Shown: positions 1-6,852 of the stretch, piece by piece
Layout: the number at the start of each line of letters is the position of its first letter
How positions within the stretch are numbered: the stretch's first letter is position 1
Assembly (NCBI GenBank): GCA_018432315.1
Contig: JAHDLB010000025.1
Location: forward strand, 186,001-250,000
Direction of reading: 5' to 3'
DNA length: 64,000 nucleotides
DNA from: Anaerolineae bacterium
GTDB taxonomy: Bacteria > Chloroflexota > Anaerolineae > Aggregatilineales > Aggregatilineaceae
The notes under the pieces: generated by a model
Database searches by the model: none
What the model saw: the letters and a program-made list of their open reading frames with translations, nothing else
What the model was told of the DNA's origin: nothing
Translations under genes and position numbers: made by a program

Positions 1-1089
1 CTGGAGCGGCGCGACGGTGGGCTGCGCGGTGTCGCTGGGCGTGGCGCTCGGCGTCAGCGTGTCGGTCGCGGTGGGCGGGATCGGCGTGCGCGTCGGTGGA
101 ACGGGCGTCTCGGTCGGCGACGGGCTGGGCGTGTGCGTCGGCGTGCCAGTGGGGGATGGGCTCGCCGTGGGCGTTTGCGTCGCCGTGGGCGTCCGGGTGA
201 GCGTGGCCGTCGGCGGGGCAGGCGTCTCGGTCGGCGATGGGCTGGGCGTGTGCGTCGCGGTGAGCGTCGGCGTGGCGGTTGCCGTGGGCGTGCGCGTGAG
301 CGTCGGCGTGCGGGTGGGCGTATTGCTCGGCGCCCGCGTGGACGTCGCGGTGGGCACCGGCCCCAGGTTGAAAGCGATCTGGGACGTCTGGAAGGTGGCG
401 CCGTCCAGGTCGATCAACCGGATGGTCAGCTCGTAATGGCCTTCGGGCATGTCGACCGGCAGGCTCACCGACCACAGCCCGCTCGCCCCGGCGACCGCCG
501 ACGCCAGCAGTTGGTCACCGTCGTATACCTCGACGGTGTAGCCGGGCTGCGTCTTGCCGCTGAGCGTCACCGGGCGGCTCACGGTCACGCCCGGCAGCGG
601 CGGCAGCGTGCCGTCACTCGCCCCCGGCGGCGCCGTGCGGGTGGGCGTGCGTGTCCCCTGGAGCAAGGCGACCGGGGTACCCCCAATGCTGATGCTGGCC
701 TCCTCCGTCGCCGGCTGGCGATCCGGCTCGGTGGCCGCCGCGTCGTCTGGCCCGGGCGAGAGCGCCGCTTCCGTCGCCGCCGGATCGGGCGTCCAGGTGG
801 GCGGGACCGCTGTCACGGTGTTCGTAAGGCTGGCCGTCAAGGTGGGCGGAACCGCTGTCACGGTATCGGCAGGGCTGGCCGTTGGAGTGGGCGGGAGCGG
901 CGTGCGCGTGGCGGTGACGCCCAGCGCCGCCGCCGTGGACGTCGAGCGCGGGGCCGCGTCGACGTCTTCCTGATCGAGATAGAACTGGGTCCAAAACAGG
1001 AGCGCAGCCAGCCCGGACGTTACCAGCAAGCCCACGAAAAACAGGGTATCCAGGCGCCGTACCAGCCGGTGCCGGTCAGGTGTTCTCAC
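1..1089 (-). CDS. Membrane-anchored Ig-like protein with Pro/Thr-rich stalk (C-terminus beyond window)
   Basis: The start is a GTG whose GTGA overlaps the stop of the upstream gene, so the two are probably translationally coupled. The frame stays open to base 1, giving at least 363 residues with the C-terminus outside the window. Residues about 15-35 ([18 protein letters not shown]) form one membrane segment after a basic N-terminus. A Thr/Pro/Ala-rich stretch follows, then a beta-sandwich of about 85 residues beginning [20 protein letters not shown], which resembles bacterial Ig-like domains, then a long TPT/SPTETP stalk. I infer a surface or extracytoplasmic protein held by one N-terminal helix. 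No catalytic motif is seen. Open frames on the other strand here are Gly/Val/Arg-rich shadows of the stalk. Confidence 0.75.
   Translation of the reverse strand, partial: MRTPDRHRLVRRLDTLFFVGLLVTSGLAALLFWTQFYLDQEDVDAAPRSTSTAAALGVTATRTPLPPTPTASPADTVTAVPPTLTASLTNTVTAVPPTWTPDPAATEAALSPGPDDAAATEPDRQPATEEASISIGGTPVALLQGTRTPTRTAPPGASDGTLPPLPGVTVSRPVTLSGKTQPGYTVEVYDGDQLLASAVAGASGLWSVSLPVDMPEGHYELTIRLIDLDGATFQTSQIAFNLGPVPTATSTRAPSNTPTRTPTLTRTPTATATPTLTATHTPSPSPTETPAPPTATLTRTPTATQTPTASPSPTGTPTHTPSPSPTETPVPPTRTPIPPTATDTLTPSATPSDTAQPTVAPLQ
104..257. repeat. Imperfect 117-bp duplication inside the Pro/Thr stalk
   Basis: Bases 104-140 and 221-257 are the same 37-bp stretch with one difference, offset by 117 bp. 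That is a 39-codon unit in the stalk gene, each copy encoding a [12 protein letters not shown]-like segment. Looser similarity extends beyond both copies. The offset is a multiple of three, so the duplication preserves the reading frame. Confidence 0.7.
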
Positions 1090-2147
1090 CGTGTTGTCTC
1101 AACTTTCTCGCGCTGCGCGACCATCAGCTTCGCCTGTTCGATCCAGCTTTCGGCATCGATCGCGCGTGCCCGCCATTCCGGCTCGTCGATGACCATCTTC
1201 AACACCTCCGGTGACATGGACGCCAACTGCCGGTAGGTGAAAATGCCCGCTTCATAGAGCTTCCCCGCATAGACCGGGCCGATGCCCTTGATATCGGTCA
1301 GCCGGTCGTGCTCGGCGCGCGGCGGGTTGGTGACCAACTGGTTGACGACCGTGAACAACTCGCCCACCCGGTACAGCACCCGGTCGACCAGGCTGGCCTG
1401 CTCGCGCCGCTCGGTTTCGGCGGTGACCAGCAGGGTCGTGTGCTCGCTGATCTTGGCTTCCATCTGCCCGATGGCCTGCGCCGTCGCGATCAACTGGCGA
1501 TCCAGGTCGGTCAGCACGCGCGCCTGCTCGGCCAGGGGATGGCTCTCCGGCACCCCCGCCGACGCCCAGGCATCCAGGCGGTCGGCGAGCGCCACCAGCC
1601 GGTCGATCTGGGCCTGGATCAGGCCCGAATAGCCCTGCGTGTCGGCGGCGGTGACGCTCGTGGGCCGGGCTTCCAGGCGTTCCAGCGCCCGGCCCTGCCC
1701 GGCGACCTGCTCGAACAACGCGGGCAGGGTCGTCCCGGTCAGCTCGTCCACCTGCTGCGCCGTCCGGTCGAGCGTGGTTTCCTGGCGGCCCAGACGCTCC
1801 GCCAGCCCGGCCAGGTGCGACGCGTGCTCTTGCAGCAGGCCGGTCAGCGTTTCGACAGCCTGGCTGTGCGAGCGCAGCATCGCGCGCAGCGACTCGAACT
1901 CCTGGCCGAGGCCCGCCGCCGCTTCCAGGCGCGAGGTGTGGTGTGCCAGCGCGACGTTCAAACGCTCGACCGCCGCGTGCTGGCCGGCCAGCCGCGTGCC
2001 CATCCGGTCGTCGAACACCCCCAGGCCAGCCGCCTCCTCGGGATCGAGCAGGCGCGGGCGAACGGTGAACACGTAGAACAGGGCCGTCACCAGCACGGCG
2101 ACGAAGGCGCCCAATGATAGGATTGCCAGAGCCTGGATGGGGTCCAT
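1086..2147 (-). CDS. Single-TM coiled-coil protein with C-terminal helix-hairpin-helix domain
   Basis: 353 residues from ATG 2147, which has AGAAGG about 7 bases upstream; the longer frame upstream looks non-coding. Residues about 5-27 form a membrane helix followed by VRPRLL. Next come about 230 residues of Leu/Ala/Glu/Gln-rich heptad-like sequence, a probable coiled coil. The C-terminal 60 residues contain LTDIKGIGPVYAGKLYEAGI, the HhH signature of DUF4332-like and polymerase-beta-like folds (KGIGPxxAxKL). The stop overlaps the GTG of the stalk-protein gene (GTGA), so the pair is an operon. I infer a membrane-tethered structural or scaffolding role. HhH domains often bind DNA or protein, but nothing here fixes the partner. 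Confidence 0.75.
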   Translation of the reverse strand: MDPIQALAILSLGAFVAVLVTALFYVFTVRPRLLDPEEAAGLGVFDDRMGTRLAGQHAAVERLNVALAHHTSRLEAAAGLGQEFESLRAMLRSHSQAVETLTGLLQEHASHLAGLAERLGRQETTLDRTAQQVDELTGTTLPALFEQVAGQGRALERLEARPTSVTAADTQGYSGLIQAQIDRLVALADRLDAWASAGVPESHPLAEQARVLTDLDRQLIATAQAIGQMEAKISEHTTLLVTAETERREQASLVDRVLYRVGELFTVVNQLVTNPPRAEHDRLTDIKGIGPVYAGKLYEAGIFTYRQLASMSPEVLKMVIDEPEWRARAIDAESWIEQAKLMVAQREKVETTR

Positions 2148-2184
2148 TCCGATCCTTCTGCCGGTTTGCCGTCGCCTACCGTGT

Positions 2185-2190
2185 ATTATA
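2185..2190 (-). promoter_or_regulatory. -10 box (TATAAT) for the coiled-coil/HhH gene
   Basis: A perfect TATAAT on the minus strand, 38 bp before ATG 2147. The -35 candidate (TTCGCC, 17-bp spacer) is weak, so only the -10 is claimed. Confidence 0.45.
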
Positions 2191-2229
2191 GTGCGACTTT
2201 GGCCCCCGGCGAAACCACCCCGCCGCTCT

Positions 2230-2258
2230 TTGACAGAGTACCCTGTCTCCACTATCAT
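2230..2258 (+). promoter_or_regulatory. Sigma70-type promoter for the CAP-domain gene, with an inverted repeat in the spacer
   Basis: TTGACA (2230-2235), a 17-bp spacer and TATCAT (2253-2258), 38 bp before ATG 2297. The inverted repeat GACAG-N6-CTGTC (2232-2247) overlaps the -35 and most of the spacer, a position where a bound repressor would block RNA polymerase. Confidence 0.7.
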
Positions 2259-2296
2259 AGATTAACATCACAATTAGTCGAATCATAGAGGGCCAT

Positions 2297-3619
2297 ATGC
2301 GTCGCAGTCTCCTGGTAGGGCTCGTTTTGATCGTGCTGCTCGGCGGGCTGTCCCCAGCCCGCGCCCAAGGGCAGCCCCGCGTCGTCCCCGAACTGATCGC
2401 CGCGCTGAACGCCTGGCGCGTGGAACACGGCATCTGGCCGCTCAAGCCCAACCCCACCCTCGACAAGCTGGCGCTCGCCCAGGCCGAATACCTGCTGACG
2501 CTGCCCGATCTGCCGGATGGCGGCGCGATCCACGACGACGCCAATGGCGGCGGCCCCAAAGACCGCGCGCGGCGGGCGCCGTTCGACTGGCCGACGTATG
2601 GCCGGCCCGACCAGATCGCGCTGGACGAGATCGCGTACGTCGGCCACGACGTCGACGCAGCGCTCGCCTTCTGGAAAAGCTCGTCGATCCACACCACATC
2701 GAGCCTCAACCCGGCCTACCGCGAGATCGGCGTCGCCGCGCTGCCGCACACATTCGGCTACCTGTTCATCGTCGTGCTGGGCGGGCGGCCCAACGTCCTG
2801 CCCGCGCTGGCCGATTCCGCCGGGGATACGGTTTACCTCTCCAACGACACGTACCGCGTGCCCGGCGCGGACTCCGCCTGGATCTACCAGGCGACGCAGG
2901 TGCGCTTCTTCGACGAGGAAGGCCGGCCCCTGGGCAGCGGCTGGCTCGACTGGAAGCCCGCGCTCCCGCTGCCCGCCACGGACGGCGACCGCGTCTTCGT
3001 GGCCTACACCGACGGCAAGCAGACCGCGCTGAGCGAGGTCGACCTGGTGCGCGGGCAGGTTCTGCTGCCCGCCACCGCGACCGCCGTCGCCGCCATCGCG
3101 ACGCCCACGCCCGCTCCCGCCCGGCCCACCGCGCCGCCGGTCACCGCGCCCGCCGCCATCATCCCCGGCCCCACCAACACGCCCGGCGCGGCCATCCCCA
3201 CGCCCACCGCGCCGCCGCCGGTCGCCACCCGCACCGCCACCCCGCCCGCTCCCGGCGCGCTGCTGGTGGTCTACGACCGGCGCTCGCTGGCGCTGGTCAA
3301 CGCGTCCTCCGGCGTGCTGGACGTCTCGCAGATCGTGCTGGCGCAGGGCGATGACACGCTGCCGGTGGCTGCCTGGAACACGCCCTGGCTGGCCGCCCCG
3401 CTGACGGCGCTGCCCAGGCAGGACTGCCTGCAAGTCTGGTCGTGGGACGAGCCCACCGACGTCGGCCCGCCCAGCGACTGCCGCTACCAGCGCGGCGTGA
3501 TCAATGTCGCGCCGGACGAGCGATTCTGGACCGGCGGCGTGTTCGAAGTGCGCCGGGGCGACACGCTGTTGGCGACCTGTCCGGGCGGGGCGGGACGGTG
3601 CACCGTCGACATGCCCTGA
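2297..3619 (+). CDS. Secreted CAP (SCP/PR1)-domain protein with Pro/Thr linker
   Basis: 440 residues. The N-terminus is a signal peptide (MRRSLLVGLVLIVLLGG...ARA) with likely cleavage after ARA. Residues about 30-160 fit the CAP/SCP fold: an N-terminal LIAALNAWRVEHG helix, LDKLALAQAEYL, a His in GAIHDDANGGG, and later AFWKSSSIHTTSSLNPAYREIGVA, the usual H...NPxYREIGVG block. Next is an Ala/Pro/Thr linker (about 255-320) and a C-terminal beta-rich domain with paired cysteines (DCLQVWSW, DCRYQRG, CPGGAGRC). CAP proteins in bacteria are secreted and generally of unknown substrate. A clear promoter precedes it and GAGGG serves as ribosome site. Confidence 0.85.
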   Translation: MRRSLLVGLVLIVLLGGLSPARAQGQPRVVPELIAALNAWRVEHGIWPLKPNPTLDKLALAQAEYLLTLPDLPDGGAIHDDANGGGPKDRARRAPFDWPTYGRPDQIALDEIAYVGHDVDAALAFWKSSSIHTTSSLNPAYREIGVAALPHTFGYLFIVVLGGRPNVLPALADSAGDTVYLSNDTYRVPGADSAWIYQATQVRFFDEEGRPLGSGWLDWKPALPLPATDGDRVFVAYTDGKQTALSEVDLVRGQVLLPATATAVAAIATPTPAPARPTAPPVTAPAAIIPGPTNTPGAAIPTPTAPPPVATRTATPPAPGALLVVYDRRSLALVNASSGVLDVSQIVLAQGDDTLPVAAWNTPWLAAPLTALPRQDCLQVWSWDEPTDVGPPSDCRYQRGVINVAPDERFWTGGVFEVRRGDTLLATCPGGAGRCTVDMP

Positions 3620-3644
3620 CAGCCTCCGTCAGGCGTGCGCCGGG

Positions 3645-3672
3645 TTGCATCGGCTAGCACATACGGTATAAT
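3645..3672 (+). promoter_or_regulatory. Sigma70-type promoter for the MBL-fold gene
   Basis: TTGCAT (3645-3650), a 16-bp spacer and a perfect TATAAT (3667-3672). Transcription should begin near 3680, which rules out the longer upstream start and supports ATG 3716. Confidence 0.7.
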
Positions 3673-3715
3673 CCCGTACATTCTGTCCGGCATCGTTAGA
3701 GGGTGGTTGTGGGTC

Positions 3716-4354
3716 ATGGACATCACGTGGTACGGGCATAGCTGCTTCCGAGTCACCGAGCGCAATTTCATCAGCATCATCACCGATCCGTTCGACGAAA
3801 AATTGGGCTATCCCTTGCCCAAGCTGAAAGCGGACATCGTGACCGTCAGCCACGACGCGCCGGGCCACAACAATCTGGCCGCAGTGAAAGGCTATCGCCA
3901 CGTGATCGACGGGCCGGGCGAATACGAAATCGGCGGCGTGTTCATCATTGGCGTGGCAACCTACGACCAGCGGGAAGAAAACCCGCGCCGCAACGTCGTC
4001 TACGTGCTGGATTTCGACAACCTCACCGTGGCGCATCTGGGCGATCTGGACCACGTGCCGACCCAGGCGATGATCGACGCGCTGGGATCGATCGACGTGG
4101 CGTTGGTGCCGGTCGGTGGGGGCGGCGCGCTCACCTCCAGCCAGGCGGCGGAAGTCGTCAGCCTGCTGGAGCCGAGCATCGTCGTGCCCATGCACTACCA
4201 CACCGACGCGCTGCGCGGCCTGGAGCTCGACCCGGTCGACCGGTTCCTCAAAGAGATGGGGATCAACTCGTACCAGGAAGAGCCGATGCTGCGCGTGTCG
4301 TCCACCAACCTGCCAGAACAGACCCAGGTCGTCATCCTGGACTATCGCCAGTAA
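3716..4354 (+). CDS. MBL-fold metal-dependent hydrolase (Lactamase_B_3/UlaG-like)
   Basis: 212 residues starting MDITWYGHSCFRV, the typical opening of the UlaG-like branch of the metallo-beta-lactamase superfamily. Likely metal ligands are the His/Asp in VSHDAPGHNN, the Asp in HLGDLDH and the His pair in VPMHYHT. The first motif is a variant of HxHxDH, with Ala where the second His usually sits, as I recall for this branch. No signal peptide is present, so it is cytoplasmic. The substrate is unknown; the family includes lactonases and phosphodiesterases. It has its own promoter. AGAGGG lies 12 bp upstream of the ATG. Confidence 0.8.
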   Translation: MDITWYGHSCFRVTERNFISIITDPFDEKLGYPLPKLKADIVTVSHDAPGHNNLAAVKGYRHVIDGPGEYEIGGVFIIGVATYDQREENPRRNVVYVLDFDNLTVAHLGDLDHVPTQAMIDALGSIDVALVPVGGGGALTSSQAAEVVSLLEPSIVVPMHYHTDALRGLELDPVDRFLKEMGINSYQEEPMLRVSSTNLPEQTQVVILDYRQ

Positions 4355-4420
4355 GTTTTACAGTGCCCGCCGGGACGGCAGCCGCCTTCCCGACCGGGCG
4401 GACGGGGAACGAACTCGACG

Positions 4421-4720
4421 ATGATGAAACTCCTGTTAAGTTGGGACATCAAACCGGGGCGCGACCAGGAATACTTCGAATTCATGGTCCGCGAGTTTGC
4501 CCCCGGCATTACCAAGCTGGGGCTCACGCCGACCGAAGCCTGGTTTGCCGTTTACGGTGACTGCCCCCAGATTCTGATGGAGGGCATCACCGACGATCTC
4601 GAAACCATGCGCGGCATGTTGAACAGCAACGACTGGGAAGCCCTGTACGACAAGCTGATGACCTACGTGGACAACTACCAACAGAAGATCGTCCGCGCGA
4701 CGGCAGGCTTCCAGATCTGA
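4421..4720 (+). CDS. Small conserved-looking protein, possible dimeric alpha/beta-barrel fold
   Basis: 99 residues (MMKLLLSWDIKPGRDQEYFE...). The pattern of a beta strand, a long helix containing FMVREFAPGI, then WFAVYGD, then an acidic helical C-terminus resembles ABM/EthD-type ferredoxin-like barrels. I cannot name the family. It starts 66 bp after the MBL gene on the same strand and is followed by a strong hairpin, so it is probably the last gene of that transcript. It could start at 4421 or 4424 (two adjacent ATGs). Confidence 0.6.
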   Translation: MMKLLLSWDIKPGRDQEYFEFMVREFAPGITKLGLTPTEAWFAVYGDCPQILMEGITDDLETMRGMLNSNDWEALYDKLMTYVDNYQQKIVRATAGFQI

Positions 4721-4762
4721 CGCGCAGGCTGCGCGGCCCGCGCCCAGCGACCCGATCGCAAC

Positions 4763-4800
4763 AAAAAAGGCGGCCCCGAAAAGGGTCGCCTTTGTATTTT
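4763..4800. terminator. Bidirectional rho-independent terminator
   Basis: The stem AAAGGCG-G-CCC / GGG-T-CGCCTTT has a 6-base loop, flanked by an A-tract on one side and TTTGTATTTT on the other. It sits between two convergent genes and can end transcription from both sides. Confidence 0.8.
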
Positions 4801-4819
4801 ACGCGCCGGACGGCAGCGG

Positions 4820-5125
4820 TCAGTCGCCGCCGGTCTTGCTGTCGGAGCTGTCTTTGGCCGGGGTGTTGTCGGCCTTGGCGTTCTTCTGCTCGCCGCCGCC
4901 ATCCGAGTCGCCCTCTTTCTTGTTGGGCGCCACCGCCAGGTTATTGCGTCCCTTGCTGTCGGTCACATACCAACCGGAACCTTTGAACACAATCCCGACG
5001 GCCTGCGGCACGCGGTGGGTATTGCCACCGCATTCGGGGCATACGGCGATGGGATCGTCGGAGAATTTCTGACGGGCGTCGAAACGCACGCCGCATTCAT
5101 CGCATTCGTAGGTATAGATTGGCAT
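4820..5125 (-). CDS. fmdB: FmdB-family zinc-ribbon protein
   Basis: 101 residues starting MPIYTYECDECGVRFD, the classic FmdB opening, with a second CPECGG pair about 20 residues later; the four cysteines form a zinc ribbon. The C-terminal 45 residues are a charged low-complexity tail (KKEGDSDGGGEQKN). FmdB was named as a putative regulator of formamidase or formate genes; most homologues have no proven function. ATG 5125 is chosen because AGGTGA lies just upstream and the family begins at this Met. An in-frame GTG at 5134 is less likely. Confidence 0.85.
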   Translation of the reverse strand: MPIYTYECDECGVRFDARQKFSDDPIAVCPECGGNTHRVPQAVGIVFKGSGWYVTDSKGRNNLAVAPNKKEGDSDGGGEQKNAKADNTPAKDSSDSKTGGD

Positions 5126-5160
5126 CCGGGTCACCTCAACTTCTCAACGTCCAAGCACAA

Positions 5161-5189
5161 AGTATACTCCTTTTTGCCGCCTCAGACAA
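5161..5189 (-). promoter_or_regulatory. Sigma70-type promoter for fmdB
   Basis: On the minus strand TTGTCT (5184-5189), a 17-bp spacer and TATACT (5161-5166), 36 bp before ATG 5125. Confidence 0.7.
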
Positions 5190-5307
5190 GACAAATCGAA
5201 TAAGAAATTCGCATAATCGCCCCGCGCAGCCCGCGCGGCGGTGCAAAATTCCCGGTTGAGTCTATACTAGGGCGCGTGGCGCGGTATTCGCAAACCAGGC
5301 GGTGATC

Positions 5308-6807
5308 ATGCGGCTGACTCACGATCGCGTAGACGTGGTATTGGGGATCGACGTGGGCACCCAGAGCAGCAAATGCGTGGTGCTCGATGTGTCCGGCGAT
5401 CTGCGTGGCAAGGGCCAGGTCGGGTACGGCTACCAGACGCCCCGCCCCCACTGGATCGAGCAAAACCCTGAGGAGTGGTGGAACGCCGTGGTGGGCGCCG
5501 TCCGCGAGGCGCTGCGACAGGCCAACCTGCCCGCCAGCCGCGTGCGCGGGATCGGCCTGACGGGGCAAATGCACGGGCTGGTGCTGCTCGGGCAGGACCT
5601 CGCCCCGCTGCGCCCGGCGATCATCTGGATGGACCGCCGCAGCGCCAACCTGTGCCCGATCGTGATGAACCGCGTCCCGCACGACGTCATGTTACGGACG
5701 GCTGGCAACCGCCTGTCGCCGGGCTTCGCCGGGGCCAGCCTCGCCTGGCTGCACGAGGTCGAGCCGCAGGTGTTGGACCAGGCCCGCGCCGCCGTCCAGC
5801 CCAAAGATTTCGTCGCCCTGCGCCTCACCGGCGAGATCGGCAGCGAGCCGAGCGACGCCTCGGCGACGTGGCTGTACGACATCACCCGCCGCGAATGGTC
5901 CCCCACCCTGGCCGAAGCGTGCGGCGTCCCGCCGGACATCCTGCCCCCCATCGCGGAGTCGGCGGATGTGATTGGCACGCTGCGCAGCGAAGCGGCGTTC
6001 GCGCTCGGCCTGCCGGAGGGCATCCCCGTCGTGGCCGGGGCAGGCGACCAGGCGGCGCTGCTGTTGGGCGTGGGTGTCGTCGAAGGCGGGCGCGGCTCGA
6101 TCACGCTCGGCACCGGCGGCCAGTTGACCGTCGTCACCAACCGCCCGTGGATCGACCCGGAGATGCGCCTCAACACGTTCTGCCACGCCATCCCGGATCA
6201 CTGGTACACGATGGGCGCCATCCTCAACGGCGGGATCGCCCTGCGCTGGTGGCGCAGCGCGGTATCGGACAGCCTGTCCTATAACGACCTGATCGCCGGG
6301 GCAGCGGACGTGCCCGCCGGATCGGAGGGGCTGATCTTCCTGCCCTACCTGGAAGGCGAGCGCACCCCGCACATGGACCCCCAGGCGACGGGCGCCTTCA
6401 CCGGCCTGACCACGCGCCACACCCAGGCGCACCTGACGCGCGCCGTGCTGGAAGGCGTGGCGTTCGCCTTCCGCGACTGCCTGCACATTCTCCAGGCGGC
6501 GGGGCCGGTGCCGGACCATTTCCTGATTGGCGGGGGCGGCTCGCAGAGCGAGCTGTGGCGGCGCATTCTGGCGGACGTGTTGGGGGTTTCACTGCAAACG
6601 ATCGAAGGGGCCGAGCACACCGCCATCGGCGCGGCCATGCTGGCCGGGCTGGGCACGCACGTGTTCTACGATCTGCCGCAGGCGGTGGCGACCTCGGTCC
6701 GCTATGGCCCGACCCTGATGCCGGACCCGGACGCGCACGCCACCTACAGCGACGTCTTCGCGCAGTATCAGGCGCTCTACCCGGCGCTGCGCGCGGCTCG
6801 CCAGTGA
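5308..6807 (+). CDS. xylB: FGGY-family carbohydrate kinase, xylulokinase-like
   Basis: 499 residues, the usual xylulokinase length. Seen: VLGIDVGTQSSKCVVLD (N-terminal ATP/Mg loop), GIGLTGQMHGLVLL (the xylulokinase Met-His motif), ATWLYDITRREWS, and VVAGAGDQAALLLGVG with the catalytic-base Asp. The C-terminal FGGY domain has HFLIGGGGSQSELWRRILADV and EHTAIGAAMLAG. The reaction would be D-xylulose + ATP to xylulose 5-phosphate, feeding the pentose phosphate pathway, although another ketose is possible. No isomerase or sugar transporter is adjacent. ATG 5308 has AGGCGG 5 bp upstream; GTG 5302 is the alternative. A -10-like TATACT lies at 5263-5268. Confidence 0.85.
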   Translation: MRLTHDRVDVVLGIDVGTQSSKCVVLDVSGDLRGKGQVGYGYQTPRPHWIEQNPEEWWNAVVGAVREALRQANLPASRVRGIGLTGQMHGLVLLGQDLAPLRPAIIWMDRRSANLCPIVMNRVPHDVMLRTAGNRLSPGFAGASLAWLHEVEPQVLDQARAAVQPKDFVALRLTGEIGSEPSDASATWLYDITRREWSPTLAEACGVPPDILPPIAESADVIGTLRSEAAFALGLPEGIPVVAGAGDQAALLLGVGVVEGGRGSITLGTGGQLTVVTNRPWIDPEMRLNTFCHAIPDHWYTMGAILNGGIALRWWRSAVSDSLSYNDLIAGAADVPAGSEGLIFLPYLEGERTPHMDPQATGAFTGLTTRHTQAHLTRAVLEGVAFAFRDCLHILQAAGPVPDHFLIGGGGSQSELWRRILADVLGVSLQTIEGAEHTAIGAAMLAGLGTHVFYDLPQAVATSVRYGPTLMPDPDAHATYSDVFAQYQALYPALRAARQ

Positions 6808-6811
6808 GCGC

Positions 6812-6843
6812 GCGGGGCGCGACCGGCCTCGATCGCGCCCCGC
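6812..6843. terminator. GC-rich hairpin between convergent genes
   Basis: A perfect 11-bp stem, GCGGGGCGCGA / TCGCGCCCCGC, with a 10-base loop, directly after the kinase stop and before the stop of the opposing MmpL gene. It lacks a T-tract, so termination is inferred from position and symmetry. Confidence 0.6.
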
Positions 6844-6852
6844 CTCCGGGAA

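Noticed and set aside
104-257. Repeats that might be taken for a CRISPR array
   Set aside because: Only two similar copies, in frame within a low-complexity coding stalk, with no unique spacers of constant length and no cas genes nearby.
17-436. Gly/Val-rich repetitive frame ([14 protein letters not shown]-like) on the plus strand
   Set aside because: It is the complement of the Thr/Pro stalk codons; the minus-strand reading continues through a membrane helix and an Ig-like domain and is the coherent one.
4820-5301. Possible tRNA or small RNA between fmdB and the kinase gene
   Set aside because: No cloverleaf arms or CCA end could be drawn; the gap is explained by the fmdB promoter and a -10-like box.
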